64,000 bases of DNA from Mesorhizobium sp. RMAD-H1 (GCF_014191375.1 NZ_JACHWN010000001.1:248001-312000), one strand, 5' to 3'; counted from the first letter of the stretch, positions 22,439 to 32,010 are shown. Translations and numbers: made by a program. Notes: a model not told the origin generated them from the letters alone.

Positions 22439-23209
22439 ATGGCAGATAACGTGCAAACCGCGCCTCGCCGGTCGCGAAAAGACAGCGCGGTCAAAAACAT
22501 CTGGCGCAGCATACGCGGGCCGCTGGCCCGCTCGGCGGCTGTGAAGACGACGCTGGCATGGCTGATCTCCGCCTATCTGAAATTCGTCCACGCCACCAAT
22601 CCGCGTCTGGAGGGCTCCAAGGATCCCTGTGAGCTTGAGCGCGACTATCATCCCATGATCGTCACCTGCTGGCACGGCCAGCATCTGATGGCGCCGTTCC
22701 TGCGGCCGCGGGGGATGCCGCTCGTCGCCATGTTCTCGCGCAGCGCCGATGCCGAGCTCAACGCTGAGGTCGCCGAGCGGCTGGGTCTTGAGACCGTGCG
22801 CGGTTCCGGCGGGCGCGGTTCGCGCAGCCGCGTGGAGAAGGGCGGGGCGCGGGCGCTGCTGGCGTTGAAGAATGCCCTGAAGCAGGGCAGGTCCGCCGCC
22901 ATCATCGCCGATATCGCTCACGGCAAGGCGCGCGAGGCCGGGCAGGGCGTCATTCTCCTGGGCAAGCTCTCGGGTCGCCCCATCCTGCCGATCGGCTATG
23001 CCTTCTCCCGCCGCAAGGTCCTGGAGAAAAGCTGGGACAAGACTGTCATACCACTGCCTTTCGGCCGCTCGGTCGTGGTCTCGTGCGAGCCGGTCGTCGT
23101 ACCCCCGGATGCCGATGATGCCGTGCTCGAGGCCAAGCGGGTGGAACTGACCGAGAAACTCAACGCGGTGACGGCTGATGCCTATGCCCGCCTGGAGCAA
23201 GCCGCATGA
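22439..23209 (+). CDS. Lysophospholipid acyltransferase-like protein (DUF374)
   Basis: 256 residues; no cleavable signal but a hydrophobic stretch near 30-50. The acyltransferase-like core is VTCWHGQHLMAPFLRPRGM (about 75-93, the HxxxxD-like site degenerate as WHGQH), with GGRGSRSRVEKGGARALL and IIADIAHGKAREAG further on. DUF374 proteins next to waaA in alphaproteobacteria are thought to act in lipid A acylation. Stop overlaps the waaA start by 4 nt, so translation is coupled. Confidence 0.88.
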   Translation: MADNVQTAPRRSRKDSAVKNIWRSIRGPLARSAAVKTTLAWLISAYLKFVHATNPRLEGSKDPCELERDYHPMIVTCWHGQHLMAPFLRPRGMPLVAMFSRSADAELNAEVAERLGLETVRGSGGRGSRSRVEKGGARALLALKNALKQGRSAAIIADIAHGKAREAGQGVILLGKLSGRPILPIGYAFSRRKVLEKSWDKTVIPLPFGRSVVVSCEPVVVPPDADDAVLEAKRVELTEKLNAVTADAYARLEQAA

Positions 23210-24525
23210 GCGAAAAATGGGCCCGCACGATGCTCGCCGCCTATCGCTGGGCCGGGGCGGCGGTTTATCCCGCTGTCGGCGCCTATGTCGCGTTCCGCGC
23301 CTCGCGCGGCAAAGAGGAGCATGCCCGCCGCCGCGAGCGCTATGGCAGGGCGAGCGTCGCGCGGCCTGATGGCCCGCTGGTCTGGGTGCATGCGGCAAGC
23401 GTCGGCGAAACCTCGGCGGTTATTCCGCTCATCGAGCGCATCGTCGCAATGGGCATCCATGTAGTGCTGACGACAGGGACGGTCACCTCGGCCAAGCTCG
23501 TGGCGGAGCGCCTGCAGGACCGGGTGATCCACCAATATGTGCCGCTCGATCTGAAGCCCGCGGTCAACCGCTTCCTCACCCACTGGTGTCCGGATCTCGC
23601 CGTGATCTGCGAATCCGAGATCTGGCCGATGACCATTCTGGAGCTGGGAGCCCGCCGCGTGCCGCAGGTGCTGGTCAATGGTCGCCTTTCCGACCGCTCC
23701 TTCGCGGCATGGAAGAAGCGTGCTTCGCTCGCCGAGGCATTGCTTGAGAACCTCGCCCTCGTGGTGGCGCAGTCGGAGGTCGATGGCGAGCGCTTCCGCA
23801 CGCTTGGCGCCCGCCCGGTGGTCGTCTCGGGCAATCTGAAGGTCGATGCCGTTGTCCCGCCTGCCGACGAGCAGGCGGTGACGGCGTTGCAGGCCCAGAT
23901 CGGCCGGCGCAGGACATGGGCGGCGATCTCCACCCATGAAGGCGAGGAGCAGATCGCCGTCGAGGTCCATGATATGCTGAAGACCCGGCACAAGGACCTC
24001 CTGAGCATCATCGTGCCGCGCCATCCCGACCGCGCCGCGGCGCTCGAGGCGATGATGACCGCGCGTGGCCTCAAGGTGGCGCTGAGGAGCCGCAACGATG
24101 CCATCACGCCGGAAACCAATGTCTTCCTCGGAGATACGATCGGCGAGATGGGGCTCTATCTCAGGCTTACCGAGATCGCCTTTGTCGGCCGCTCGCTGAC
24201 CGGCGAGGGCGGGCAGAACCCGCTGGAGCCGGCCATGCTCGGCACCGCCATCCTCTCCGGGCGCAACGTCCAGAACTTCCGCGATTCCTATCAGCGGCTC
24301 ATCAAGAATGGCGGCGCCAAGCTCGTCCGCGACCGCGACATGCTGGCCGGCGCCGTCAATTTCCTCTTCAACAACGAGCAGCAGCGCCAGGAGATGATCG
24401 CCGCCGCCGCCCGCACGGTCGAGGACATGCGTGGCTCGCTGGAGCGCACATTGGTGGCGCTGGAGCCGTTTCTTCAGCCGCTCATGGTCCAGGCGCAGCT
24501 GACGGGAACGCAAGGCGCTCGCTGA
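23206..24525 (+). CDS. waaA: 3-deoxy-D-manno-octulosonic acid transferase
   Basis: Transfers Kdo from CMP-Kdo to lipid IVA at the cytoplasmic face of the inner membrane. 439 residues: N-terminal membrane anchor near residues 5-25; the acceptor-side motif WVHAASVGETSAVIPL (about 62-77) with the catalytic Glu in VGE; KAVN/QYVPLD region; and the C-terminal GT-B donor site with IGEMGLYLRLTEIAFVGRSL and GGQNPLEPA near residue 340. It overlaps both neighbours (4 nt upstream, 1 nt with lpxK). Confidence 0.96.
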   Translation: MSEKWARTMLAAYRWAGAAVYPAVGAYVAFRASRGKEEHARRRERYGRASVARPDGPLVWVHAASVGETSAVIPLIERIVAMGIHVVLTTGTVTSAKLVAERLQDRVIHQYVPLDLKPAVNRFLTHWCPDLAVICESEIWPMTILELGARRVPQVLVNGRLSDRSFAAWKKRASLAEALLENLALVVAQSEVDGERFRTLGARPVVVSGNLKVDAVVPPADEQAVTALQAQIGRRRTWAAISTHEGEEQIAVEVHDMLKTRHKDLLSIIVPRHPDRAAALEAMMTARGLKVALRSRNDAITPETNVFLGDTIGEMGLYLRLTEIAFVGRSLTGEGGQNPLEPAMLGTAILSGRNVQNFRDSYQRLIKNGGAKLVRDRDMLAGAVNFLFNNEQQRQEMIAAAARTVEDMRGSLERTLVALEPFLQPLMVQAQLTGTQGAR

Positions 24526-25553
24526 TGATGAGCGAAGCGCCTCCATTCTGGTGGGAAAAGCCGGACTGGCGGGCCCTCGCGCTCTCGCCGCTTTCCGCCC
24601 TTTATGGCGCCGTCGCCCGGCGCAGGTTGTTGCGTGCCACGCCGCCCAGGGTGCCGGTACCCGTCGTCTGCATCGGCAATTTCACGGTGGGCGGCGCCGG
24701 CAAGACGCCGACGGCGATCGCCTTCGCCAGGGCCGCGAAAGCGCGGGGGCTGAAACCCGGCATCGTCTCGCGCGGCTATGGCGGCAGCTTCTCCGGCGTC
24801 CATCTGGTCGACCCCGCCCATGACAGCGCGAAGCACACCGGCGACGAGCCGCTGCTTCTCGCCGCCCATGCGCCGGTCGCGGTCTCGCCCGACCGTGTCG
24901 CCGCCGCCCGCCTGCTAATCGCCGAGGGCTGTGATTTTCTCATCATGGACGACGGGTTCCAGAGCGCGCGGCTCCATGTCGACTATGCGCTGATCGTGGT
25001 GGATTCCACCCGCGGCATCGGCAATGGCCGGGTCATCCCGGCGGGCCCGCTGCGTGCGCCGCTCATCGACCAGCTGCGCAAGGCCGACGCGCTTCTCAAG
25101 ATCGGCACCGGCAGCGCCGCCGACCATGTGATCCGGCAGGCCGCGCGCGCCGCAAAGCCCATCCTCGAAGCGCGGCTTGTCCCGAGTTCCGCCAGCACTG
25201 TTTCCGGCAAACGCTTTCTCGCCTTCGCCGGCATCGGCAATCCGGACAAGTTCTTCGCGAGCCTCGCGGAACAGGGCGGCGTGCCGGCATTGACCCGCAC
25301 CTTCCCCGACCACCATCCCTACAGCCAGGACGAGATCAACGAACTGATGCAGACCGCCGCGGCGGCTGATCTCGGCCTCGTGACCACCGCCAAGGACCAT
25401 GTCCGCCTCGCCACGGCGCTTGGCACGCCGCGGGAATTCCTGGAAAAGCTCGCCGTTATCGATGTTGAACTCGCCTTCGACACGCCCCAGGCGCCAGGCC
25501 ACATCATCGAGACGACGCAGGAACGCTACCGCCGGCGCCGGCTGAAGGGCTGA
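24525..25553 (+). CDS. lpxK: Tetraacyldisaccharide 4'-kinase
   Basis: Phosphorylates the 4' position of the lipid A disaccharide. 342 residues, with an N-terminal hydrophobic stretch, the Walker A loop GNFTVGGAGKTPTAIAF (about 48-64), and the Walker B-like LIMDDGFQSARLHVD near residue 145. TTAKDHVRL occurs near 284. Two ATG codons in tandem (24525, 24528) overlap the waaA stop as TGATGATG. Last gene of the envelope run. Confidence 0.96.
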   Translation: MMSEAPPFWWEKPDWRALALSPLSALYGAVARRRLLRATPPRVPVPVVCIGNFTVGGAGKTPTAIAFARAAKARGLKPGIVSRGYGGSFSGVHLVDPAHDSAKHTGDEPLLLAAHAPVAVSPDRVAAARLLIAEGCDFLIMDDGFQSARLHVDYALIVVDSTRGIGNGRVIPAGPLRAPLIDQLRKADALLKIGTGSAADHVIRQAARAAKPILEARLVPSSASTVSGKRFLAFAGIGNPDKFFASLAEQGGVPALTRTFPDHHPYSQDEINELMQTAAAADLGLVTTAKDHVRLATALGTPREFLEKLAVIDVELAFDTPQAPGHIIETTQERYRRRRLKG

Positions 25554-25617
25554 CGCAGCCTTTAACTGCACGCGGAAATTCAAAGCTGTTCTGCTACGTC
25601 GTGATAGCTGCACCGTT

Positions 25618-25769
25618 GAGGCATGGATCCCAGTGACAAGCACTGGGATGACGGTGGTTTAGCTGTTTGCGGCCAATGCTTCAGCGTTTCCGCCTGCAAG
25701 CCGATCCTTCGAAAGGGTGAAACATTCCCACCCCGTCATCCCAGTGCTTGTCACTGGGATCCATGCCTC
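25618..25769. repeat. Family D inverted repeat pair, copy 2
   Basis: Arms 25618-25654 and 25733-25769 are perfect reverse complements, 78 nt apart. Compared with the pair at 6842-6991, the inner stem differs by T to C in one half and A to G in the other half of each arm, so base pairing is kept. Lies between the ends of lpxK and the convergent DUF2093 gene; no coding gene in 25554-25807. Confidence 0.9.
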
Positions 25770-25807
25770 GCCCTCTCCATTGCATCGGCAGTGCAGAGCA
25801 GAGATCG

Positions 25808-26044
25808 TTACCCCTTGCTCCTGCTCCGCAGTTCCGGATTGCATTCGAGCTCGCGCTGGTAGGAAACGACGCCGTTCGCATAGGGCTCCTGGCGGGCGAC
25901 GCTCCAGTATTTCAGTTCGTCCAGCGGGATGTGCTCGCCCGTGACGGCGCAGACCACATAAGCGCCGGGGCTCAAAACCTGAAAGTCGCCATCGAGATAG
26001 CGCAGCCGCGCCTCCTGGGAATGTGGGCCTTCAAATCTGTTCAT
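25808..26044 (-). CDS. DUF2093 domain protein
   Basis: 78 residues from the ATG at 26044, beginning MNRFEGPHSQEARLRYLDGD. The conserved core LSPGAYVVCAVTGEHIPLDELKYW matches DUF2093, a small alphaproteobacterial family with a possible zinc-ribbon-like fold. The open frame to 26176 overlaps the end of mutL and was excluded. It follows mutL by 59 nt. Function unknown. Confidence 0.85.
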   Translation of the reverse strand: MNRFEGPHSQEARLRYLDGDFQVLSPGAYVVCAVTGEHIPLDELKYWSVARQEPYANGVVSYQRELECNPELRSRSKG

Positions 26045-26103
26045 GGGTCTTCCTGTCTTCTTCTTTCGGTTTAGAGCGCCATAAATCCGGCGGGTGGTCA
26101 AGT

Positions 26104-27966
26104 TCATCTCCGCCCGAACAGGCGCTCGATATCGGCGAGCTTCAATTCGATATAGGTCGGCCGGCCGTGATTGCACGTGCCGGAGCCGGGCGTTGCCTCC
26201 ATCTGGCGCAGCAGCGCGTTCATTTCCTCCGGCTTCAGCCGCCGTCCGGAGCGCACTGAACCATGGCAGGCCATGGTGGCGGCCACATGGTCGAGCATGG
26301 CCTTCAGCCCGTCGGAGGTATCATGCTCCGCAATCTCGTCGGCAAGGTCGCGGATCAATTGCTGCACGTCCGTCTCGCCCAGCATCGCCGGCGTCTCGCG
26401 CACCGCCACGGCCCCCGGCCCGAAGCGCTCCACGCCGAGGCCGAAACGTGCCAGCGTCTCCGCATGGGCGACGAGCCGCTCCGCATCCTCCTCCGCCAGG
26501 TCGACGATCTCCGGGATGAGCAGCATCTGCGCGGGCAGGGGACGCGAGTGGAGCGCGTTTTTGAGCGCCTCATAGACCAGCCGTTCATGCGCCGCGTGCT
26601 GGTCGACGATGACGAGGCTGTTCTCGGTCTGCGCCACGATATAATTGGCGTGGATCTGCGCCCGCGCGGCGCCGAGCGGCGCGGCGGTCAGCTCCGCCGG
26701 GGCCTCTTCCACGCTCGCCCGCGCATCGGCGCTGGGCGTGGCCATGCTCTCGAAGGCGGCCTGCTCACTTTCCCCAAACCCCATGTCCATGTCGAGCGGC
26801 CGATAGGGCGCGGTCTCCGGCGACCATTGGGTGCGCGGCCGGGGTGCGGCCCCCCAATTGCCGGAGGGGTAGGCCCGCGCGGATGGCTGCATCGCGGGAG
26901 CGGGCCGCGCGCCGAAGCCTTCCGCGCGGAAGGCCTGCATCATCGCCTCCGCCCCGCTCGTCGCGGCCCGGATGCCGGAGCCTGCAAGCGCCTCCCGGAT
27001 CGCGCCGACGATCAGCCCGCGCACCAGCCCCGGATCGCGGAAGCGCACATCGGCCTTCGCCGGATGGACGTTGACATCCACCAGCGCCGGATCGAGCGTC
27101 AGGAACAGGACGGCCACCGCATGGCGGTCGCGGGCGATCACATCCGCATAGGCGCCGCGGATCGCGCCCCAGATCTGCTTGTCGCGCACCGGCCGCCCGT
27201 TGACATAGGCGAATTGGTGAAGCGCGTTGCCCCGGTTGAAGGAGGGGATGCCGGCGAAGCCCGAAAGCCGCACGCCGTCGCGCTCCGCGTCGATGGCGAT
27301 GGCGTTTTCGGAGAATTCCTTGCCGAGCACTTGGGCGATGCGCTCCAGCATGCCGTCGCCGCCCGCGCCCGTCGCCGGGAGTTCCATGGGCGTGCGGTCG
27401 CTGCCGGCGAGCGAGAAGCGGATATGCGGGAAGGCGATCGCCACCCGCTTGACCACATCGCCGACGGCCATCGCCTCCGCCCGGTCGGTCTTCATGAATT
27501 TGAGCCGCGCCGGCGTGGCGAAGAAGAGGTCGCGCACCTCCGCGATCGTGCCCTGGTTGAGCGCCGCCGGCCGCGGGCCGTCCATCCGCCCGCCGCAAAC
27601 CGTGACCTCGAAGCCCGATTCCGCCCCCGCCACCCGCGATTTGAGCGACAGCCGCGCCACCGAGCCGATGGAGGGCAGCGCCTCGCCGCGAAAGCCCAAA
27701 GCGCGGATATCGTGCACGTCGTCCAGGAGCTTCGAGGTGCAATGGCGCGAGACCGCCAGCTTCAGTTCGTCCGCCGGAATGCCCGAACCATTGTCGGTGA
27801 CGCGGATCAAGGTCTTGCCGCCGCCCGCCGTCACCACCTCGATGCGCGTCGCGCCGGCGTCAATGGCGTTTTCGACAAGCTCCTTCACCACGCTGGCCGG
27901 CCGCTCGATCACCTCGCCCGCCGCGATCTGGTTGATGATGGTTTCGCTTAAGAGCCGGATCGTCAT
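26104..27966 (-). CDS. mutL: DNA mismatch repair protein MutL
   Basis: Couples MutS mismatch recognition to strand incision. 620 residues. The N-terminal GHKL ATPase has [16 protein letters not shown] (about 30-45), TDNGSGI and [16 protein letters not shown] (about 94-109). The C-terminal domain carries [12 protein letters not shown] near residue 462, which matches the DQHA-x2-E-x4-E endonuclease motif. It is thus the nicking type of MutL, as expected in bacteria lacking MutH. The region between (about 340-420) is a Pro/Ala-rich linker. Confidence 0.96.
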   Translation of the reverse strand: MTIRLLSETIINQIAAGEVIERPASVVKELVENAIDAGATRIEVVTAGGGKTLIRVTDNGSGIPADELKLAVSRHCTSKLLDDVHDIRALGFRGEALPSIGSVARLSLKSRVAGAESGFEVTVCGGRMDGPRPAALNQGTIAEVRDLFFATPARLKFMKTDRAEAMAVGDVVKRVAIAFPHIRFSLAGSDRTPMELPATGAGGDGMLERIAQVLGKEFSENAIAIDAERDGVRLSGFAGIPSFNRGNALHQFAYVNGRPVRDKQIWGAIRGAYADVIARDRHAVAVLFLTLDPALVDVNVHPAKADVRFRDPGLVRGLIVGAIREALAGSGIRAATSGAEAMMQAFRAEGFGARPAPAMQPSARAYPSGNWGAAPRPRTQWSPETAPYRPLDMDMGFGESEQAAFESMATPSADARASVEEAPAELTAAPLGAARAQIHANYIVAQTENSLVIVDQHAAHERLVYEALKNALHSRPLPAQMLLIPEIVDLAEEDAERLVAHAETLARFGLGVERFGPGAVAVRETPAMLGETDVQQLIRDLADEIAEHDTSDGLKAMLDHVAATMACHGSVRSGRRLKPEEMNALLRQMEATPGSGTCNHGRPTYIELKLADIERLFGRR

Positions 27967-28045
27967 GAGCGCTTTATAAGCGGATTCGAGGGCATGCGGG
28001 AAGGGAAGCTTTTCAAGCGGCCTTATTGAATGGCGGCTCCAGGCA

Positions 28046-28199
28046 CCCCCTCTGTCCTGCCGGACATCTCCCCCTCAAGGGGGAGATTGGCTGACATTTT
28101 ATGACGGCACATATTTGCAGCCTTGGTGATTAGCGAAAGCCGAACTCTTAGCTAATCTCCTCCCCTTGAGGGGGAGATGCCCGGCAGGGCAGAGGGGGG
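28046..28199. repeat. Family B intergenic inverted repeat, copy 2
   Basis: Arms start ACCCCCTCTGTCCTGCCGGA and end GGGCAGAGGGGGGT; arms differ slightly (TGTCC versus GGGCA), so the stem has mismatches. The spacer, with TTAGCGAAAGCCGAA, is related to the spacer of copy 9. Lies between mutL (start) and queF (end); nothing else is seen in 27967-28230. Confidence 0.9.
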
Positions 28200-28230
28200 T
28201 ACTGTCCCGCAAGCCTTTCACTCGGATTGC

Positions 28231-28692
28231 CTACCCTCGCCCCCTGTACGGCGCGACCCCCGTCTCCGGAACCCACGCGCCTTCGGGGGGCGTGCCGGTC
28301 TGCCAGAAGACGTCGATCGGGATGCCGCCGCGCGGATACCAGTAGCCGCCGATGCGCAGCCAGAGCGGCTTCGTCGCCTCCACGATCCGCCGCCCGATCA
28401 TGACAGTGCAATCCTCATGGAAGGCGCCATGGTTGCGGAAGGAGAAGAGGAAGAGCTTCAGCGATTTCGATTCCACCAGCCGCGCGTCGGGCGCATAGTC
28501 CACGACGATATGGGCGAAATCCGGCTGGCCGGTCATCGGGCAGAGCGAGGTGAATTCCGGGCAGGTGAAGCGGACGATCGCCGCCGGCCCGTCCCCGCGC
28601 GTGTAGGGCACGGTCTCGAGCACGGCGTCCTCGGGCGAGGCGGGAATGTCGGCGTGGGCGCCCAGCTGGGTCAGTCCCTTGACGTCGGTCAT
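28231..28692 (-). CDS. queF: NADPH-dependent 7-cyano-7-deazaguanine reductase
   Basis: Reduces preQ0 to preQ1 in queuosine biosynthesis. 153 residues from ATG 28692 (AAGGAG upstream), the short unimodular form. Catalytic Cys lies in [16 protein letters not shown] near residue 45-55; the QueF motif appears as [21 protein letters not shown] (first 20 residues of it near 75). [11 protein letters not shown] is near the end. The frame is open upstream to 28809 but the family N-terminus fits the chosen ATG. No preQ1 riboswitch aptamer was recognised in the leader. Confidence 0.95.
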   Translation of the reverse strand: MTDVKGLTQLGAHADIPASPEDAVLETVPYTRGDGPAAIVRFTCPEFTSLCPMTGQPDFAHIVVDYAPDARLVESKSLKLFLFSFRNHGAFHEDCTVMIGRRIVEATKPLWLRIGGYWYPRGGIPIDVFWQTGTPPEGAWVPETGVAPYRGRG

Positions 28693-28876
28693 GGGTTTAC
28701 TCCTTCGGATTTTGAGATTGGCACCGCAATGGCACCGAATGCCTGTTGCGCGCAAGCTTTTCCGCTCATCCGGTCTGGGCGGATAGCGGCGATGTGATCG
28801 CGAATTCATTTGACGCAGCCCCCGCCCGGCCTATGGTCGCGCCGTCAGTCCTGTTCCCATGATCGGAAGAAATCCC

Positions 28877-29383
28877 ATGTCCCTGTCGCTATACGATGTC
28901 AGCGTGCCCGTGTTCCTGAGAGCCTTCGCAAACCTCACCGAAATTCTGGAAAAGGGCCGCGCCTTCGCCGATGAAAAGGGCATGCCGCATGCCGAGCTGC
29001 TCGAAGCCAGGCTCTTCGCCGACATGGCGCCGCTGACCGCCCAGATCCAGCGCGCCAGCGACACGGCCAAATTCGTCCCCGTGCGCGTCGGCGGGGTCGA
29101 GAGTGTCGCGATGGAGGACAACGAGGCGAGCTTCGACGACCTGCAGGCGCGCATCGCGAAGACGGTCGCCTTCCTCAAGGCTGTCCCGGCGAAGGCGATG
29201 GAAGGGCGCGACGATGTCGTCGTTGAGTTGAGGACGGGCCAGGGATCGAAGACCTTCGCCGCCCGCGATTATGTGCTGGGCTTCGCCATCCCGAATTTCT
29301 TCTTCCACGTCACCACCGCCTACGCGCTCCTGCGCCACAAGGGCGTGCCGCTCGGCAAGATGGATTATATCGGGCGCATCTGA
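28877..29383 (+). CDS. DUF1993 family protein
   Basis: 168 residues beginning MSLSLYDVSVPVFLRAFANL; family of DinB-like four-helix proteins (DUF1993) with unknown function. Conserved C-terminal segment NFFFHVTTAYALLRHKGVPL carries a His that in DinB folds can bind metal. The ATG at 28877 has GAAGAA just upstream; an earlier ATG at 28859 would add six residues. Divergent from queF; single gene. Confidence 0.85.
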   Translation: MSLSLYDVSVPVFLRAFANLTEILEKGRAFADEKGMPHAELLEARLFADMAPLTAQIQRASDTAKFVPVRVGGVESVAMEDNEASFDDLQARIAKTVAFLKAVPAKAMEGRDDVVVELRTGQGSKTFAARDYVLGFAIPNFFFHVTTAYALLRHKGVPLGKMDYIGRI

Positions 29384-29465
29384 GGGCATTGCGGGGAGGG
29401 GGCATGGCCGCTTTTCAACTTTAATCCACCCCGCTCACCTCGGCCCCGTTGTCGCCTGCTTCTCA

Positions 29466-29619
29466 CCCCCCTCTGGCCTGCCGGCCATCTCCCCCTCAAG
29501 GGGGGAGATCGGCTATCAGTTCCGCTTTCGCCAATGCCACCGTGGCAGGATAGGTGCCGTCATTGATAAGAGCTAATCTCCCCCCTTGAGGGGGAGATGG
29601 CCGGCAGGCCAGAGGGGGG
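29466..29619. repeat. Family B intergenic inverted repeat, copy 3
   Basis: Arms start CCCCCCTCTGGCCTGCCGGC and end GGCCAGAGGGGGG; the GGCC variants match in both arms, so pairing is retained. First repeat in the about 1-kb gene-free stretch 29384-30410. Confidence 0.92.
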
Positions 29620-29720
29620 TGGTCCCACCAGCATTTCCATTTGACAACGAAGTGCCCTTAAACTTCTCGCCCTTGGCTCATCGCTATTCAAGGCATGATT
29701 GCCTCCCACGCTTGTAACCT

Positions 29721-29833
29721 GCCCCTCACCCTTACCCTCTCCCCGCAAGCGGGGCGAGGGAGGCATAGACGTTGTCGCTTCTTTCTTCTCCCCGCGTGCG
29801 GGGAGAAGATGCCGGCAGGCAGATGAGGGGCAT
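29721..29833. repeat. Family A (RIME-like) intergenic repeat, copy 2, reverse orientation
   Basis: Begins GCCCCTCACCCTTACCCTCT and ends GGCAGATGAGGGGCAT, the reverse orientation relative to copy 1. Internal hairpins CCCCGCAAGCGGGG and TCTCCCCGCGTGCGGGGAGA are intact. Confidence 0.9.
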
Positions 29834-30410
29834 TCATATGCGCCGAGTGTTTTATCCCGCTGCCCGTGAGTTCGTCGCGGTCTGGATTCGACCGCTCGTC
29901 GCTGGCAGCGGTGCTCATCACCACGCCCGGATGTCTCCATCTGGCCATTTGAGAAAGAACGCCCCAGTCCGGGAGATGGGAAGACGGGCGGTCATGCGAA
30001 CGCTCCATCTTTGGTTTGTTTGACTGCGGTCACAGGACCGCCCGTCCGGCGATTTCCGTCTCCGCCCCTTCCAATCACGGAAAAAACCGGCGGCATCCCT
30101 GTGCAAGGTCTCACCCTCGCACCGGATATCCGCCGCTCTCCCCCGCTTCGACGCCTTTTTCCGGCGCCACCGGTCGTAGTGCCGGCGAGGAGCGCTTGGG
30201 CGGAGCCTCCCCAGCCCTACCGCACGGCAGCGATGAACCGGAGGCGCCGGTCCTTCCCCGCAAAACGCCGTCGCGAGCCGCGTTCCCGCGGGAAGAACTG
30301 CGGACGAGGAAAGGCAGGGTGGGAAGTGTGGGATAAGTTTTTAGGAGCCGAAACTCAGGTCACGGAAACAGGGCATCGAAAAGGATGTTAGGATCATAAG
30401 AGAGCCATCA
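29834..30410. other. Gene-free GC-rich stretch beside the reverse transcriptase island
   Basis: No convincing gene is seen; short open frames here lack ribosome sites and family features. Bases 29983-29993 (GACGGGCGGTC) and 30036-30046 form an 11-bp perfect inverted repeat. From about 30330 the base composition shifts to AT-rich, marking the edge of the reverse transcriptase gene. Confidence 0.5.
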
Positions 30411-31733
30411 CTAGGCATCTTCTTTAGGTAGTTCATCCAAAGCTGTTTCAGATATCAAAATTTTTCGTTTTGACGGCCACGTTAATGGCTGGCGTCGCTG
30501 ACGTCCTAATTCATCAATACCGAGTAGACCTGCAGCACCACTAGGATCGCGGCGCTTCCTGATATTGCGATATTCGCCTATAAACTGTCGAATAGATGTT
30601 TGTAGGCGTGAATCAATACGCTGGAAGAGAGCGTTATCGTTGCAAAATTTGTAGTGCTTGCCCCATCCTCTAATGATCCCGTCAACACGATTAAGGGTAG
30701 CAATCAAAGAGTGCCTCTTGGGCATTTGCTGACCAGATTTAGTACCTCGCATAGCTTGAAGACTTTGGTTGAATCTCGCTTTAACATTGCTTTCGAGTTT
30801 TAAAATCGCCTTTTGCGAGGGCCGTAAAAGACCGTTGTTGAATTCAATACCAAGAAAATCGAATTTGTCTGTTATAGCAATTGGTTCGCGCGTCGACTTC
30901 TCTTCGGACAGGGTCATTTCGAAATTAGAGAGGAGGCGAACTGCAAGTCTCATTTTAGCTTTTGCAGCAGCTGCTGAAGGCGCAAGAATGATGAAGTCGT
31001 CAATATAGCGAATGCAGGTACAATCTCCTGCATTCATTTGGCGATCAAAATCGTGCAGCAAAATATTTCCCAACAAGGGCGAAAGAGAATTGCCTTGAGC
31101 AACGCCAATCGCCTCAATAGGAAAGTCGTGCACCTTCTCCTTTAACTCGGCCATATTTTCGAGTTCGACGCGGATTGCATCCTCAAAAAGGCTCATAAAT
31201 TCAGGATCAGCAGTAGCATCGGCCACGATTTTTGTGACGACAGGTTTTGGTATTTTCGTAAAAAAGGCTCTAATATCAGCAAATGCAACGTGCGTCGCTC
31301 CACCGCCTATAGCTTTGAGTACAGCTTCAACAGCTGCTGGAACGGCGGCTAAACCATCTTTATGCTTTTTTCGAATACCGCCGAAACTATACTCGTTTTC
31401 AGCATATGGCTGAAGCGCGGCTACGGTGCCCAAAGCTTCTAAAATCGTTCGTTGGACGATGCGTGATGGTAAGGGCGCTAAAACGATAGGGCGAATTTTA
31501 TTCTTGTTCTTTGTTCCGTCAGGGTTCTGTTTGGCAATAGGAATGCCTCGCGCTTTAGGAAACTTGAAGCTCCGGCCCGATAATTTTGCGGAGAGAGCAT
31601 TAATGTTGGCGGTTGCATTCTCCGAAAACTGCTGGACTTCAGCTTTTACCTCGTCTGAAGTCGAGGTCTGTGCATTTTCCTGAATGACGCGCCAAGCTCT
31701 CTCGAGAGCGGTCTTGCTTTGGACGATCCGCAT
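30411..31733 (-). CDS. Stand-alone reverse transcriptase, group II-like or defence-type, AT-rich
   Basis: RNA-directed DNA polymerase of 440 residues from ATG 31733. Palm motif A is FADIRAFF (151-158, Asp153), motif B is QGNSLSPL (213-220), the catalytic box is YIDD (243-246), and FLGIEF (293-298) follows. The thumb has LNRVDGIIRGWGKHY (347-361), which resembles group II intron and related unclassified RTs. No maturase, HNH endonuclease or protease domain is present, and motif B is QGxxxSP, not the SQ form of diversity-generating RTs. The start overlaps the stop of a small upstream ORF as TAATG, so translation is probably coupled. An earlier in-frame ATG (31754) lies inside that ORF. Base composition is clearly more AT-rich than neighbours, which indicates transfer. 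Could be a DRT-like defence RT; family not assigned. Confidence 0.88.
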   Translation of the reverse strand: MRIVQSKTALERAWRVIQENAQTSTSDEVKAEVQQFSENATANINALSAKLSGRSFKFPKARGIPIAKQNPDGTKNKNKIRPIVLAPLPSRIVQRTILEALGTVAALQPYAENEYSFGGIRKKHKDGLAAVPAAVEAVLKAIGGGATHVAFADIRAFFTKIPKPVVTKIVADATADPEFMSLFEDAIRVELENMAELKEKVHDFPIEAIGVAQGNSLSPLLGNILLHDFDRQMNAGDCTCIRYIDDFIILAPSAAAAKAKMRLAVRLLSNFEMTLSEEKSTREPIAITDKFDFLGIEFNNGLLRPSQKAILKLESNVKARFNQSLQAMRGTKSGQQMPKRHSLIATLNRVDGIIRGWGKHYKFCNDNALFQRIDSRLQTSIRQFIGEYRNIRKRRDPSGAAGLLGIDELGRQRRQPLTWPSKRKILISETALDELPKEDA

Positions 31734-31999
31734 TAAACGAGAAGCAGATGGCATATGTCTTGAAGGCCCTGTTCGTTCACCCCACCCGTCCGACAGGCGC
31801 TGACAATTGCAGAGGTACGCTGCCGCCCATTCTGCGCGCTTTCGACGTTGACCTGCGCCACCGTCTCCACGCCGCACTTCACATCGAACGCGCGGGTTAA
31901 CCCTGCCGCCGACATCCATGCGAATGTCACCCCGAAGGCCAAGCCCGCTATGCGGCGCTTAAGCCTCCGGACCCGTGCCGAGTTGGCACGTTTTTGCAT
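31733..31999 (-). CDS. Small predicted membrane or secreted protein coupled to the reverse transcriptase
   Basis: 88 residues, start MQKRANSARVRRLKRRIAGL: strongly basic N-terminus, hydrophobic segment about 17-34, then a polar part with Cys42, Cys69 and Cys83. It reads like a signal peptide or single membrane anchor. Residues 26-66 are encoded by copy 1 of the 123-bp direct repeat. Its stop overlaps the RT start by one base. An AAGGAGG site (32019-32025) lies 19 nt before this ATG and is better spaced for another ATG at 32010, so translation of this ORF is uncertain. It could instead be part of a non-coding RNA. No family recognised. Confidence 0.45.
   Translation of the reverse strand: MQKRANSARVRRLKRRIAGLAFGVTFAWMSAAGLTRAFDVKCGVETVAQVNVESAQNGRQRTSAIVSACRTGGVNEQGLQDICHLLLV
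31800..31922. repeat. Perfect 123-bp direct repeat next to the RT gene, copy 1
   Basis: Bases 31800-31922 and 32180-32302 are identical over all 123 positions by direct comparison. This copy lies inside the small ORF upstream of the RT. It contains the palindrome GGGTTAACCC and arms (GCGCG...TTCGA / TCGAA...GCGCGC) that could pair with bulges. Confidence 0.95.
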
Positions 32000-32010
32000 G
32001 CTGCGCTCAT
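31948..32010 (-). CDS. Possible 20-residue leader peptide ORF in the RT leader
   Basis: ATG at 32010, eight bases after a perfect AAGGAGG (32019-32025, minus strand), encodes MSAACKNVPTRHGSGGLSAA and stops at TAG. It overlaps the 88-residue ORF in another frame. The ribosome site is the best in the whole island and points to this ATG. Either a leader peptide or a misassigned start for the region. Confidence 0.35.
   Translation of the reverse strand: MSAACKNVPTRHGSGGLSAA

Noticed and set aside
28693..28860. preQ1 riboswitch before queF
   Set aside because: No preQ1-type aptamer sequence or pseudoknot could be recognised in the leader.
29721..29833. Short open frames running through the family A and B repeats
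   Set aside because: They translate the repeats themselves, vary between copies and have no start signals.
30411..31733. Mobile group II intron
   Set aside because: The thumb resembles group II RTs, but no maturase/endonuclease extension and no recognisable domain V or intron borders were found around the gene.
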